DNA from: Bradyrhizobium sp.
GTDB lineage: Bacteria > Pseudomonadota > Alphaproteobacteria > Rhizobiales > Xanthobacteraceae
Reading direction: 5' to 3'
NCBI RefSeq assembly: GCF_030697065.1
Contig: NZ_JAUYQU010000303.1
Coordinates: forward strand, 1-39,076
DNA: 39,076 nucleotides
Under the pieces are notes generated by a model. The model did not search any database. It worked only from the letters and a program-made list of their open reading frames with translations, and was not told the DNA's origin. Of the stretch, positions 1 through 9,805 are shown piece after piece. The first letter of the stretch is position 1. Every line of letters starts with the position of its first letter. A program made the position numbers and the translations under genes.

Positions 1-66
1 CTGCGCCGCCACCATTTCGCGCAATTAACGGGTTGCGTTTTGGCACGGCTCCGGTGAAAAGCCCGG

Positions 67-1944
67 ATGCTTTCAATCACCGATATTTCGGTCCGGATTG
101 CCGGACGGCTTTTGATCGATACCAGTTCGGTTCAGATCGTACCTGGCGCGCGCGTGGGCTTTGTCGGCCGCAACGGCGTCGGAAAATCGACGCTGTTCCA
201 TGCGATCCGGGGCGAACTGCCGACCGAAACCGGTTCGATCTCGATCCCGCCGCGCTGGCGTATCGGCAGCCTTGCACAGGAGGCGCCCGACGGCCCGGAG
301 AGCCTGATCTCCGTCGTGCTGAAGGCCGACCTGGAGCGCGCGGCGCTGCTGGCCGAGGCCGACACCGCGCACGATCCCTCCCGCATCGCCGATATCCAGA
401 CCCGGCTCGTCGACATCGACGCGCATTCGGCGCCGGCCCGCGCCGCTGCGATCCTGAGCGGCCTTGGGTTTTCCACCGCGGACCAGGCGAGGTCGTGTTC
501 GGAGTTTTCCGGCGGCTGGCGCATGCGCGTGGCGCTTGCGGCCACGTTGTTCTCTGCGCCCGATCTGCTGCTGCTGGACGAGCCCACCAACTACCTCGAC
601 CTCGAGGGCACGCTGTGGCTCGAGGACCATCTGGCGAATTATCCGCGCACGGTGATCGTCATCAGCCATGACCGCGACCTGCTCGACACCTCGGTCGACC
701 AGATCCTGCATCTCGATCGTACCAAGCTGACGCTCTACAAGGGCACCTACTCGTCGTTCGAGGAGCAGCGCGCTACCCGCGAGATGCTCGACGCCAAGCA
801 CGCCAAGCGGCAGATGGACGAGCGCAAGCGCCTGCAGGCCTTCGTCGATCGCTTCAAGGCCAAGGCCTCGAAAGCCCGCCAGGCGCAGTCGCGCGTCAAG
901 ATGCTGGAGCGGATGAAGCCGGTCACCGCGCTGGTGACGCAGGACGTGCGCGAAATTTCCTTTCCGGTGCCCGAGCGGATGCTGTCGCCGCCGATCATCG
1001 CGGTCGACAACGTCTCGGTCGGATACGACCCGAAGAAGCCGGTGCTCAATCGCGTTACCCTTCGCATCGATACCGACGACCGCATCGCCCTGCTCGGCTC
1101 CAACGGCAACGGCAAGTCGACCCTGGTCAAGCTGCTCGCCAACAAGCTGGCGCCGTTCTCCGGCCACGTCACCCGCGCCGAAAAGCTCTCGGTCGGTTAT
1201 TTCGCGCAGCATCAGGTCGACGAACTCAACCTGGACGGCTCGGCCTACGATCACGTCCGCAAGCTGATGCCGGACGCCACCGAGACCAAGGTGCGCGGAC
1301 GCACCGGCGCGATCGGGTTCTCCGGCAAGGCCGGCGATACCCTGGTCAAGAGCCTCTCGGGCGGCGAGAAAGCGCGCTTGCTGCTGGGACTTGCGACCTT
1401 CTTCGGCCCCAATATGATCATCCTCGACGAGCCGACCAACCATCTGGACATCGACAGCCGCGCGGCACTTGCCGAAGCGATCAACGAATTTCCCGGCGCC
1501 GTCATCATGGTCTCCCACGACCGCTATCTGATCGAGGCCTGCGCCGATCAATTGTGGGTGGTCGCCGACCACGCGGTCACCACCTATGATGGCGACCTCG
1601 ACGATTACCGGCGCATGGTGCTGTCGGCGCGCGGCATGCGCACCAATTCGCGGGACCGCGGCGATGGCGAGCGCGACGGCGGCCGCGACAAGCCCGCCCG
1701 CAACAAGGGCGAAAAGCGCATCCCTCTGAAACAGAAAATCTCGGACGCCGAGGCCGAGATTGCGCGCATCAACGGCATCATTGCCAAGATCGATACCGCG
1801 CTGGCGCTGCCGGATCTGTTCAAGCGCGATCCGAAGCAGGCGGCGCAGCTCGGCAAGGCACGCGCCGGCGCCCAGAGCGCGCTGGCGCGCGCCGAGGAAG
1901 AGTGGCTGGCGGCAAGCTCGCAATACGATCAGGCGACGGGCTGA
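67..1944 (+). CDS. ABC-F family ATP-binding protein (Uup/YheS-like)
   Basis: A 625-residue soluble protein with two ABC ATPase domains and no membrane segment, the layout of ABC-F proteins that act on ribosomes rather than in transport. Domain 1 has Walker A GRNGVGKS (34-41), signature FSGGW (147-151), Walker B LLLLDEP (167-173) and H-loop His201. The linker at about 235-290 is rich in Lys/Arg and helical, as in the P-site tRNA interaction motif. Domain 2 has GSNGNGKS (344-351), LSGGE (430-434), IILDEP (451-456) and His484. A charged stretch (525-550) precedes a C-terminal coiled coil (553-620), as in Uup-type members. All ATPase residues are intact. The ATG has no strong Shine-Dalgarno, so the start is probable rather than certain. 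Whether it is closer to Uup or YheS cannot be settled by eye. Confidence 0.93.
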   Translation: MLSITDISVRIAGRLLIDTSSVQIVPGARVGFVGRNGVGKSTLFHAIRGELPTETGSISIPPRWRIGSLAQEAPDGPESLISVVLKADLERAALLAEADTAHDPSRIADIQTRLVDIDAHSAPARAAAILSGLGFSTADQARSCSEFSGGWRMRVALAATLFSAPDLLLLDEPTNYLDLEGTLWLEDHLANYPRTVIVISHDRDLLDTSVDQILHLDRTKLTLYKGTYSSFEEQRATREMLDAKHAKRQMDERKRLQAFVDRFKAKASKARQAQSRVKMLERMKPVTALVTQDVREISFPVPERMLSPPIIAVDNVSVGYDPKKPVLNRVTLRIDTDDRIALLGSNGNGKSTLVKLLANKLAPFSGHVTRAEKLSVGYFAQHQVDELNLDGSAYDHVRKLMPDATETKVRGRTGAIGFSGKAGDTLVKSLSGGEKARLLLGLATFFGPNMIILDEPTNHLDIDSRAALAEAINEFPGAVIMVSHDRYLIEACADQLWVVADHAVTTYDGDLDDYRRMVLSARGMRTNSRDRGDGERDGGRDKPARNKGEKRIPLKQKISDAEAEIARINGIIAKIDTALALPDLFKRDPKQAAQLGKARAGAQSALARAEEEWLAASSQYDQATG

Positions 1945-1987
1945 GACGGGCTGAGGCGGGGCTGCCCGAAAGCGTCCGGACCAGCGC

Positions 1988-2542
1988 TCAGGTCGCGGCC
2001 GGCTTCCTCTTCGGCTTCGCCGTTCGCGGCGGCGCCACCGGTTCGGGGGCGCGCTCGATCGAGCTCAGGCGCCCGGCGGTGAAAGTGTAGATTCCGGCGC
2101 GCTGCCCACGCGAATAGTTGACCACCGCCACCCGGTCGCCGCGCGCATTGTTCGAGAGGTTGACGCTGTCGGGTGCCCCGATTCCGCGCACCACGTCACA
2201 TTCGGTATGGCCAAGCGCCACCGTTCCTAGGGTCGAGGGCACCGGTGCGCCGGCCGCGCCATCGGTCAGGGCGTTGGCATCCGAACCGGGAGGCGCCATT
2301 CCCGGGCAACCGCCGTCGGCGCTCACCAGGTCTTCCGCCGACACCGGCTTGTCGGGGGTCAAGGGCGCCGTCTCGATCGAAACGCTCCTGATGAACAGCC
2401 TGCCGGAACGGGAAAACCACTCCGCGTCTTTCGACAGCAGATCCGACTGAAACATGTTGGACGCACCCGAGCAGCCCGCCATCAGGGGGGCCAGCACAAG
2501 CAGCGCCAGCAGGCGTTCGCGATGAAGGTTCTTGTCTCGCAC
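1988..2542 (-). CDS. Small lipoprotein with a BamE/SmpA-like core
   Basis: The N-terminus is a basic stretch, a hydrophobic run and a lipobox LMAGC, so it should be exported, lipidated at that Cys and anchored in a membrane. The mature part is about 160 residues. The segment GHTECDVVRGIGAPDSV followed by VVNYSRG and GIYTFTAGRL resembles the 'G-x-x-x-x-V-x-x-x-lG-x-P ... Y' pattern of SmpA/BamE-type lipoproteins; this is resemblance, not proof. The tail is basic (AKPKRKPAAT). No ATG is available: I chose GTG at 2542, which leaves a normal 24-residue lipoprotein signal. A TTG at 2560 is the alternative. It is convergent with the ABC-F gene. Function unknown. Confidence 0.7.
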   Translation of the reverse strand: MRDKNLHRERLLALLVLAPLMAGCSGASNMFQSDLLSKDAEWFSRSGRLFIRSVSIETAPLTPDKPVSAEDLVSADGGCPGMAPPGSDANALTDGAAGAPVPSTLGTVALGHTECDVVRGIGAPDSVNLSNNARGDRVAVVNYSRGQRAGIYTFTAGRLSSIERAPEPVAPPRTAKPKRKPAAT

Positions 2543-2664
2543 GATGAACGGAATTCCCAACCCTGTCGCTAAGCGTTTGTCCCACCATCACTTTGCGGCA
2601 TGACCGTGGCTATGTTCAAGCCCGCAGGCCGAAACCGCAGATTATCATTAATTGCCGGATATCG

Positions 2665-3117
2665 CTAATTTCGCCGTTGCCAACGGCCGCGCTCGTCGGC
2701 CTGCCAGTAAGTGACCTCGAACCCTCGCGACTTGCAGTCGGTCCAGGCACCCCTCGCGGCGACGAGCGCGTTGTCGTCCTCACCGTCGAACACCAGGACC
2801 AGGCGGTCGTAGGTCTCGCAATCCGCGGGCAGCGCAGCGTTGTCGATCAGAAACCTCACCTTGGCCCGATTCGGATTGCCCTCCTCGACCATCAGCACGA
2901 TCGGCTGATCCTGGGCGTCGGCGGCGCGCCAGGTGGCGTGCGGCAGGAATGAATCGTCGCGATAGGTCCACAGATGGGCATCGAGCGCGTCGGCGCGCTC
3001 TTCCGATGTCGACTGCACCACCACCCGCCAGCCACGTTCCAGCGACTTCTCCAGCAACGGCGGCAGCACGTTCTCGAGCAACATGTCCTGCAGATGGTAG
3101 AACAGAACTTCCGTCAT
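2665..3117 (-). CDS. holC: DNA polymerase III chi subunit
   Basis: A 150-residue protein beginning MTEVLFYHLQDMLLENVLP. It has the chi-subunit pattern: an N-terminal FYHL motif, then 'PLLEKSLERGWRVVVQ' and 'LDAHLWTYRDDSFLPHA' in the first half. The clamp-loader accessory subunit chi pairs with psi and links the polymerase III holoenzyme to SSB. Alphaproteobacterial chi proteins are usually about 150 residues, which matches this start. The ATG lies 10 bases after the pepA stop on the same strand, so it should be co-transcribed with pepA, a gene pair common in alphaproteobacteria. An in-frame extension to 3315 is open but overlaps pepA and has no chi similarity. Confidence 0.9.
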   Translation of the reverse strand: MTEVLFYHLQDMLLENVLPPLLEKSLERGWRVVVQSTSEERADALDAHLWTYRDDSFLPHATWRAADAQDQPIVLMVEEGNPNRAKVRFLIDNAALPADCETYDRLVLVFDGEDDNALVAARGAWTDCKSRGFEVTYWQADERGRWQRRN

Positions 3118-3127
3118 CGGGGTTCGG

Positions 3128-4630
3128 TTATTTCCTGCCCTCGTAATTGTCCGCCACCAGCCGCTCCAGCAGGCGCACGCCATAGCCCGAACCCCAACTG
3201 TGGTTGATCTCGGACTTCGGCGCACCCATCGCGGTTCCCGCGATATCGAGATGCGCCCACGGCGTGTCGTCGACGAAGCGCTGCAGGAACTGCGCGGCGG
3301 TGATCGAACCGCCATTGCGGACGCCGGCGTTCTTCACGTCGGCGAACTGCGAATCGATCTGCTTGTCGTATTCCGGACCGAGCGGCATGCGCCACACCCG
3401 TTCCCCGGTCTCGAGCCCGGCCCTGGTCAGCCGTTCGGCCAGTTCGTCATTGTTGGAGAACATGCCGGCATATTCGGTGCCCAGCGCCACCATGATGGCG
3501 CCGGTCAGCGTCGCCAGATCGACCATGAATTTCGGCTTGAACTTCTTCGCCACGTACCAGAGCACGTCGGCCAGCACGAGGCGGCCTTCGGCGTCGGTGT
3601 TGATGATCTCGATGGTCTGCCCGGACATCGAGGTCACAATATCGCCGGGGCGCTGCGCGTTGCCGTCGGGCATGTTTTCGACGATGCCGATGGCGCCCAC
3701 CACATTGACCCTGGCCTTGCGCGCGGCCAGCGCATGCATCAGTCCGACGACGCACGCCGCACCGCCCATGTCGCCCTTCATGTCTTCCATGCCGGCGGAG
3801 CCCTTGATCGAGATGCCGCCGGTATCGAAACAAACACCCTTGCCGACAAAGGCCACCGGCTGCTCGCCTTTCTTGCCGCCGTTCCAGCGCATCACCACCA
3901 TCCGGCCGGGTTGCGTCGAGCCCTGGGAAACCCCGAGCAACGCGCCCATGCCGAGTTTGGTCATGGCCTTGACGTCGAGAACCTCGACATTGACGCCGAG
4001 CTTGCGCAACAGCGCGGCGCGCCGCGCGAATTCCACGGGATAGAGCACGTTCGGCGGCTCATTGACGAGTTCACGCGCCATGATGACGCCATCGACAATG
4101 TGCGCGCGAGGGGCAAAGGCCTTTCGCGCGGCTGCGACATCGTCGACCGCGAGCGAAACCTCGGCGCGCAGCGGGGCATCCTCGCCGTCTTTCTTTTTGG
4201 TCTTGTAGCGATCGAATTTATAGGCGCGCAGCCGCAGCCCGGATGCCACCGCGGCGGCCTGGTCGGGCTTCATCGCGCCGTCGGGCAATTCCGCCATGAT
4301 CGTCACCACCGCATTGCCGGCGAGCAGCTTGCCGGCCGCTGCGCCGCCAAGCTTGAGAAAATCATTGTCCTTGATCGCCGACAGCTTGCCGGCGCCCACC
4401 ACGATCAGGCGGGAGGCTTTGAGACCCTCCGGCGCAAGAATATCGAGCGTCGAACCGCTCTTGCCCTTGAACTGATTGGTTTCCGCCGCCCGCTTGACGA
4501 CATCGGCGGCTCCACCCAGCGCCTTGCGCGTCGCCGCGCCGAATTTCAGCGAGTCGTCGCAAAACACCACCATGACCCCGCGCGGGCCGGTGGAAAACGG
4601 AACAAAGCCGACCTTGACGGCGTCGGACAT
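3128..4630 (-). CDS. pepA: Leucyl aminopeptidase (M17)
   Basis: A 500-residue cytosolic aminopeptidase that removes N-terminal residues from peptides using two metal ions. The M17 signature NTDAEGRL is at 344-351. Metal ligands K264, D269, D287, D346 and E348 and catalytic K276 and R350 are all present, each six positions before the E. coli PepA numbering. The N-terminal regulatory domain occupies about 1-180. The start at 4630 is preceded by GGAGG at good spacing and gives the usual family length; a longer open frame to 4732 has no support. It is followed by holC on the same strand and diverges from lptF across a 345-base intergenic region. Confidence 0.97.
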   Translation of the reverse strand: MSDAVKVGFVPFSTGPRGVMVVFCDDSLKFGAATRKALGGAADVVKRAAETNQFKGKSGSTLDILAPEGLKASRLIVVGAGKLSAIKDNDFLKLGGAAAGKLLAGNAVVTIMAELPDGAMKPDQAAAVASGLRLRAYKFDRYKTKKKDGEDAPLRAEVSLAVDDVAAARKAFAPRAHIVDGVIMARELVNEPPNVLYPVEFARRAALLRKLGVNVEVLDVKAMTKLGMGALLGVSQGSTQPGRMVVMRWNGGKKGEQPVAFVGKGVCFDTGGISIKGSAGMEDMKGDMGGAACVVGLMHALAARKARVNVVGAIGIVENMPDGNAQRPGDIVTSMSGQTIEIINTDAEGRLVLADVLWYVAKKFKPKFMVDLATLTGAIMVALGTEYAGMFSNNDELAERLTRAGLETGERVWRMPLGPEYDKQIDSQFADVKNAGVRNGGSITAAQFLQRFVDDTPWAHLDIAGTAMGAPKSEINHSWGSGYGVRLLERLVADNYEGRK

Positions 4631-4975
4631 GGGCAAATCCTCCAGGAATTCAGTGCTGTCGCTGGGTCGGGAACCGGCCGGGCGGTAGTTCGAATGTTCT
4701 CCGGCTATGCTTGCGCATCCCGCGGAAAACATGGTCCGGCACTATTGCCTGTCCGACGCTGCGCTGCCAAGCGCCCGCGTGGCTCATTAGCCACATAGCC
4801 CAAATTATTAACCTTATAGCAAAGGTGCCATGGCGCAGCCATTTTGTTGACGGATCAAAGGGATGGTAGTGAGAATGTGGGCCGGCAGGACGACTGCGGC
4901 ACGACCAGCGGGGATCCCGTAACAGGGATTGGTCGTGAGCCGGGGTTTCGCTGGATGTGGGATCGTGCGGTACCG
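4631..4975. promoter_or_regulatory. Divergent pepA / lptF promoter region
   Basis: This 345-base gap holds no convincing gene. It contains an AT-rich island at about 4797-4850, unusual in this GC-rich window, from which both pepA (leftward) and lptF (rightward) are probably transcribed. A TTGACG box at 4847-4852 could be the -35 of lptF, but the matching -10 (GAGAAT at 4871-4876, 18-base spacer) is poor. The pepA Shine-Dalgarno GGAGG lies just before its start at 4630. Confidence 0.5.
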
Positions 4976-6145
4976 ATGGGGTCGATCGACAAGTATATTT
5001 TCCGGACGACGCTTGCGTCGTTTGCGTTGATTCTGGTCAGCCTGACAGGGGTGATCTGGATTACGCAGGCGTTGCGCGGCATCGACCTGATGACGAGCCA
5101 GGGGCAGACCATCGTCACCTTTCTCGGCATTACCAGCCTCGTGATCCCGGCGCTGGTGCTGATCATTGCGCCGATTGCGCTGATGATCGCGATTTCGCAT
5201 ACCCTCAACAAGCTCGCGACCGATTCCGAGATCATCGTGATGAACGCGGCGGGTCTTTCGCCGATCCGGCTGTTCCTTCCGTTCTTCTACGCCACCTGCG
5301 TGGTGTCGTTGCTGGTCGCCTTCATCGCGTCGTACCTGGCGCCCGACGGCATGCGCCGAATCAAGCAGTGGGACGCCGAGATCACCGCCGATGTTCTGAC
5401 CAACATCCTGCAGCCCGGCCGCTTTGCCCAGCTCGATCAGAACCTGACCATCCGCATTCGCGAGCGGCAGCCCGGTGGCGTGCTCGCCGGCATTTTCGTC
5501 GATGATCGCCGCGATCCCAAGGAACGCGTCACCATCATTGCCGACCGCGGGACAATCCTGCGCAACGAAAGCGGCTCCTATCTGGTGCTCGAAGACGGCA
5601 ATCTGCAACGATTCGAGGCCGGCAAGCGCGACCCGGCGCTGGTGGCGTTCGGCCGTTACGCGTTCGACATGTCGAAATTCTCCAATCATGGCCGCGACGT
5701 CAAGCTGGGGATCCGCGAACGCTACATCTGGGAATTGATGAGGCCGTCGGAGGAGGATCCGGTGTATCAGCAATTGCCCGGCCAGTTCCGTGCCGAACTG
5801 CACGACCGTTTCATGGCGCCGATCTATCCCTTCGCATTCGCCGCGTTGACGTTCGCGTTCCTGGGAACCCCGCGTACCACGCGACAGAGCCGTAATTTTT
5901 CGATCGGCGCTTCGATTGTCGCCGTCTTCGGGTTGCGCATGGCAGGATTCGCCTGCTCGGTCGTGACGGTCAGGTCGCCCGCGGCGGCCCTCCTCCAGTA
6001 CGTGATGCTGATAGCTGCGATCAGTGGCGGCCTGTCGATGATCCTGACCGGCGTCGTGGTGGAACCGCCGGCGGCCCTGATGGAAGCCATCAACAGGTCG
6101 AACGAACGTATTCTGCGGTTCTTCGGACGGCCGGCCTCAGCATGA
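4976..6145 (+). CDS. lptF: LPS export ABC transporter permease LptF
   Basis: A 389-residue YjgP/YjgQ-family inner-membrane protein. With LptG and the ATPase LptB it forms the LptB2FG complex that extracts LPS from the inner membrane and passes it to the LptC-LptA bridge. The start MGSIDKYIFRTT is followed by three transmembrane segments in the first 120 residues, a periplasmic beta-jellyroll region of about 160 residues (roughly 130-270), and three more segments in the last 110. I preferred ATG 4976 over upstream ATGs because the conserved family N-terminus begins here. It overlaps lptG by ATGA, implying coupled translation. Confidence 0.95.
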   Translation: MGSIDKYIFRTTLASFALILVSLTGVIWITQALRGIDLMTSQGQTIVTFLGITSLVIPALVLIIAPIALMIAISHTLNKLATDSEIIVMNAAGLSPIRLFLPFFYATCVVSLLVAFIASYLAPDGMRRIKQWDAEITADVLTNILQPGRFAQLDQNLTIRIRERQPGGVLAGIFVDDRRDPKERVTIIADRGTILRNESGSYLVLEDGNLQRFEAGKRDPALVAFGRYAFDMSKFSNHGRDVKLGIRERYIWELMRPSEEDPVYQQLPGQFRAELHDRFMAPIYPFAFAALTFAFLGTPRTTRQSRNFSIGASIVAVFGLRMAGFACSVVTVRSPAAALLQYVMLIAAISGGLSMILTGVVVEPPAALMEAINRSNERILRFFGRPASA

Positions 6146-7239
6146 GCATGATGACCAACACGCTCGGGCGATATTTTGCCGGCCGCTTCGTGATTTCGGC
6201 GGTGGGCGTGTTCGCGAGCATCTTCCTGCTGCTGGTGCTGGTCGATTACATCGAAATGGTCCGGAAGACGTCGGGGCTGGCTTCGGTCTCGGCCATCACG
6301 GTGGCGAAGACGTCGATCTACCGCGTACCGCAGTTGCTTGAAAAAATGATGCCTTTCTGCGTCCTGATCGGAGCCATGACCTGCTATCTGGCGCTATCGC
6401 GACGCCTGGAGCTCGTGGTGGCGCGGGCCGCCGGCGTTTCGGCCTGGCAGTTCATTGCACCGGCGCTGGTGAGTTCGATCGTGATCGGGTTCCTGGCGAC
6501 TGTTGCCTACAATCCGATGTCCGCCAATTTGCGCGAATTGTCCAAGCGCATGGAGGCGGAGCTGTTCGGCGGCGCGCCCGGCGGCGGAATCCAGGACGCT
6601 TCCGGCTTCTGGCTCAACCAGATCGCCAGCGACGGCCAGTGGATCATCAACGCCGCCCGCAGCGAGCAGCAGGGCGTCCGGCTCACAGGACTTACCGTAT
6701 TCAAGTTCGACAACGAATTCCAGTTCAAGGAACGGATCGAGGCGCGCGAGGCGACCCTCGAGGAAGGCCGGTGGGTGTTCAAATCGGCGCGCCGATTCTC
6801 CCTCGACGCCCCGCCGGTCGATCAGGACAGCTTTTTCATCTCCACCACCCTGACCCCCGCCCAGGTCCGAAACAGCTTTTCCACCCCGGAAACTGTGTCT
6901 TTTTGGCAACTACCAGGCTATATCCGGTCCTCGGAGAGTTCCGGATTTGCGACAGCCGGATACCGCTTGCAGTACCACAAGCTCATTGCACAGCCGTTTT
7001 TGCTGGCTGCCATGGTCATGCTGGCAGCCTCCGTGAGCCTGCGCTTCTTCCGTTTCGGCGGCGTGCAGAAGATGGTTTTGAGTGGCGTGGGAGCAGGCTT
7101 TCTGCTCTACGTTCTGTCGAAAGTAACTGAGGATTTGAGCAAGGCTGAGTTGATGCATCCGATCGCTGCGGCGTGGCTGCCAGTATCTGTGGGCGGCCTC
7201 ACCGGCTTTTTGGCCTTGCTGTACCAGGAGGACGGGTAG
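6142..7239 (+). CDS. lptG: LPS export ABC transporter permease LptG
   Basis: A 365-residue YjgP/YjgQ-family permease and partner of LptF. TM1 is at about 17-37, followed by two segments near 60-125, a periplasmic domain (about 130-270), and three C-terminal segments (about 280-362). The short loop LEKMMPFCVLIGAMTCYLALSR between TM regions is typical of LptG. The ATG overlaps the lptF stop (ATGA), and its TAG stop overlaps the GTG start of lptD by one base. The three LPS-export genes are therefore translationally linked. No lptA, lptB or lptC lies in this window. Confidence 0.95.
   Translation: MSMMTNTLGRYFAGRFVISAVGVFASIFLLLVLVDYIEMVRKTSGLASVSAITVAKTSIYRVPQLLEKMMPFCVLIGAMTCYLALSRRLELVVARAAGVSAWQFIAPALVSSIVIGFLATVAYNPMSANLRELSKRMEAELFGGAPGGGIQDASGFWLNQIASDGQWIINAARSEQQGVRLTGLTVFKFDNEFQFKERIEAREATLEEGRWVFKSARRFSLDAPPVDQDSFFISTTLTPAQVRNSFSTPETVSFWQLPGYIRSSESSGFATAGYRLQYHKLIAQPFLLAAMVMLAASVSLRFFRFGGVQKMVLSGVGAGFLLYVLSKVTEDLSKAELMHPIAAAWLPVSVGGLTGFLALLYQEDG
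7226..7231 (+). promoter_or_regulatory. Shine-Dalgarno of lptD inside lptG
   Basis: AGGAGG within the last codons of lptG, seven bases before the GTG at 7239. This near-perfect site decides the lptD start: the GTG shares its first base with the last base of the lptG stop (TAGTG). Confidence 0.8.
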
Positions 7240-9734
7240 TGGCCGTTGTCGCCGCCCGCCAGGTAAGGTCGTCCGCGTTGCTGCGGCGCATGCTCGTGCG
7301 CCGCCTGTGGAGGCGCTTGGCCGCATTCGGCGCCCCGGTTCTGGCCCTGGCCGCCGCGATGATCTTGGCAGCTGCGCTCGAACTAACGACCACGGCGCCG
7401 GCTCAAGCGCAGTCCTTCACCTATAATCCGCGCCCGCCCCGCCCGGCCCCGCCCCGCCCCGCCAACGACGGACAGATGCTGGTCCAGGCGGTCGAGGTAA
7501 ATTACGACTACAACAATCAGCGGGTGGCGGCGGTCGGCAACGTGCAGATGTTCTACAACGGCACCAGCGTCGAGGCCGACAAGATCGTCTACGATCAGAA
7601 GACCAAGCGGCTCCACGCCGAGGGCAACATCCGCATGACCGATGCGGAAGGCAAGATCACCTACGCCAACGTCATGGATTTGAGCGACGACTATCGAGAC
7701 GGTTTCGTCGATTCACTGCGCGTCGACACCGCCGACGCCACGCGCATGGCGGCGACGCGGATGGACCGCTCCAGCGGCAACTACACCGTTTTCGAGAACG
7801 GCGTTTATACCGCCTGCGCACCGTGCAAGGACGACCCGAAGAAGCCGCCGCTGTGGCAGGTCAAGGGCGCGCGCATCATTCACGACCAGACCGAGAAGAT
7901 GCTGTACTTCGAGAACGCACAGCTGGAATTCTTCGGCGTTCCGATGGCGTATCTGCCGTATTTTTCGACGCCCGATCCGACGGTAAAGCGCAAGACCGGA
8001 TTCCTGATGCCGGGCTTCAGCTCGGTGACCGGCTATGGATACGGCATCGAGACGCCGTTCTATTGGGCCATCGCTCCCGACTACGACGCGACTTTCAACC
8101 CGCGTTTCACGACCCGGCAGGGCGTGCTGTTCCAGGGCGAGTTCCGCCAGCGCCTGATCAACGGTTCCTACCAGATCCGCGGCTACGGCATTAATCAGCT
8201 CGACCCGGGCGTCTACGCCGGTCAGCCCGGCGACCGCGACCTCCGCGGCGGCGTCGAAACCAAGGGCCAATTTGCGCTCAACGATAAATGGGTGTGGGGC
8301 TGGGACGGCGTCCTGCTGTCCGACTACTACTTCATGTCCGACTATCGGCTGTCCCAGTACCGCGATCCCCTGGGATCTTTCCTGAGCCTTCCGACCGAAG
8401 CCATTTCGCAGCTCTACCTGACCGGCGTCGGCAACCGCAGCTTCTTCGACCTGCGCACCATCCATTACCTCAGCTTCTCGGGTAACCAGGACAAGGTTCC
8501 CGTCATTCACCCGGTCCTCGATTATTCGAACGTGATCAACAGCCCGATTTTCGGCGGCGAGTTCAGCTACAAGACGAACCTGACCAGCCTTTCGCGGGAC
8601 ACGGCGGCATTCGATCCGATCACGACGTCGGCAAACACCAATGGACTGTGCCTCACCACCTCGGCCGATCCGCTGGCACGGATGCCCAACAGCTGTCTGC
8701 TCCGCGGCGTACCCGGCACCTACACGCGGGCGACCGTCGAGGCGCAATGGCGGCGGTCGTTCACCGATCCCATCGGCCAGATCTGGACGCCGTTCGCCAT
8801 CGTCCGCGCCGATGCGATCAACGCCTCGATTTCGAACCAGCCCGGCGTATCGAACTTCCTTCCCGTCGGCGACACCCAGGCGCTGCGCGTGATGCCGACC
8901 GTCGGCCTAGAATATCGTTATCCCTTCATCAACGTTCAGCCGTGGGGCTCCACCACGATCGAGCCGATCGCGCAGATCATCCTGCGCCCCAATGAAACCT
9001 ATGCCGGCAAGCTGCCGAACGAAGACGCGCAGAGCATGGTGTTCGACGCCAGCAACCTGTTCTCGGTCGACAAGTTCTCCGGATACGATCGCGTCGAAGG
9101 CGGCGGCCGCGCCAATGTCGGCGTCCAGGCGACGACGCAATTCGACCGCGGCGGCTCGGTCAATGTTCTGTTCGGGCAGTCCTACCATTTGTTCGGCCTG
9201 AACTCGTACGCGGTGGCGGATCTGACCAACACCGGACTTAACTCCGGCCTGCAGAATGCGCGATCCGACTATGTCGCCCGCATCAACTATTCGCCCAACC
9301 GGACCTACACGGTCAGCGTGCGCTCGCGCACGGACGAGGCAACCCTCAATATCAATCGTTTCGAGGCTGAAGGCCGCGCCAGCTTCGACCGCTGGTCGGT
9401 CGCCCTGACCTACGGCAATTACGCCGCGCAGCCGGAACTCGGCTACCTGACGCGTCGCGAAGGCTTGCTCGGCAGCGGATCGGTCAAGGTCGCCGCCAAC
9501 TGGGTGGTGACGGGAGCCGCCCGGTGGGACCTTGAAGCCAACAAACTCAATCAATACGTCATCGGGGCCGGTTACGTCGACGACTGCTTCGTGCTGGCTG
9601 CGAACTACGTGACGTCCTACAATTATTCGGCGGGCTCCGCGCCGCCGGTGCTCAGTCACGCGGTCATGTTCCAGATCGGCCTGCGGACGCTTGCCACCAC
9701 GTCCTCGACGGGCAACTCGGCCGGTATACAATAG
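7239..9734 (+). CDS. lptD: LPS assembly outer-membrane protein LptD (OstA/Imp)
   Basis: An 831-residue outer-membrane protein that inserts LPS into the outer leaflet with LptE. A long arginine-rich N-terminus leads into a hydrophobic signal segment that ends at about APAQAQ (residues 50-58). A proline-rich linker (PRPPRPAPPRP) follows, encoded by a CCGCCCC-like repeat at about 7430-7462. Then comes the OstA/LptA-like beta-jellyroll (about 80-220; NYDYNNQRVAAVGNVQMF) and a large beta-barrel (about 240-831). Cysteines occur as CxxC (CAPC), in GLC and NSC, and late in DDC; E. coli LptD needs disulfides, but the layout here differs. GTG was chosen for its AGGAGG and TAGTG overlap with lptG. Confidence 0.95.
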   Translation: MAVVAARQVRSSALLRRMLVRRLWRRLAAFGAPVLALAAAMILAAALELTTTAPAQAQSFTYNPRPPRPAPPRPANDGQMLVQAVEVNYDYNNQRVAAVGNVQMFYNGTSVEADKIVYDQKTKRLHAEGNIRMTDAEGKITYANVMDLSDDYRDGFVDSLRVDTADATRMAATRMDRSSGNYTVFENGVYTACAPCKDDPKKPPLWQVKGARIIHDQTEKMLYFENAQLEFFGVPMAYLPYFSTPDPTVKRKTGFLMPGFSSVTGYGYGIETPFYWAIAPDYDATFNPRFTTRQGVLFQGEFRQRLINGSYQIRGYGINQLDPGVYAGQPGDRDLRGGVETKGQFALNDKWVWGWDGVLLSDYYFMSDYRLSQYRDPLGSFLSLPTEAISQLYLTGVGNRSFFDLRTIHYLSFSGNQDKVPVIHPVLDYSNVINSPIFGGEFSYKTNLTSLSRDTAAFDPITTSANTNGLCLTTSADPLARMPNSCLLRGVPGTYTRATVEAQWRRSFTDPIGQIWTPFAIVRADAINASISNQPGVSNFLPVGDTQALRVMPTVGLEYRYPFINVQPWGSTTIEPIAQIILRPNETYAGKLPNEDAQSMVFDASNLFSVDKFSGYDRVEGGGRANVGVQATTQFDRGGSVNVLFGQSYHLFGLNSYAVADLTNTGLNSGLQNARSDYVARINYSPNRTYTVSVRSRTDEATLNINRFEAEGRASFDRWSVALTYGNYAAQPELGYLTRREGLLGSGSVKVAANWVVTGAARWDLEANKLNQYVIGAGYVDDCFVLAANYVTSYNYSAGSAPPVLSHAVMFQIGLRTLATTSSTGNSAGIQ

Positions 9735-9805
9735 AGCCGGCGTCGATGCTGCCGGACCATTGCCGCCGTTGCGGATCCAGTTCGAACCGGGTTGATACAG
9801 CGAAG

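Noticed and set aside
73..1923. Long open frame on the minus strand opposite the ABC-F gene
   Set aside because: Its translation is low-complexity shadow sequence without domains, while the plus strand encodes a complete ABC-F protein.
3200..4798. Long plus-strand frame opposite pepA
   Set aside because: It is a shadow of pepA, rich in His/Arg/Gly as GC-rich antisense frames are; all M17 motifs are on the minus strand.
4847..4858. TTGACGGATCAA upstream of lptF as a FixK/FNR box
   Set aside because: The half-sites are four bases apart instead of six (consensus TTGA-N6-TCAA), so the geometry is wrong; it is better read as part of the -35 region.
7430..7462. CCGCCCC-like repeats at the start of lptD as a mobile or regulatory repeat
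   Set aside because: They simply code the Pro-rich linker in frame and are too short and irregular to be more.
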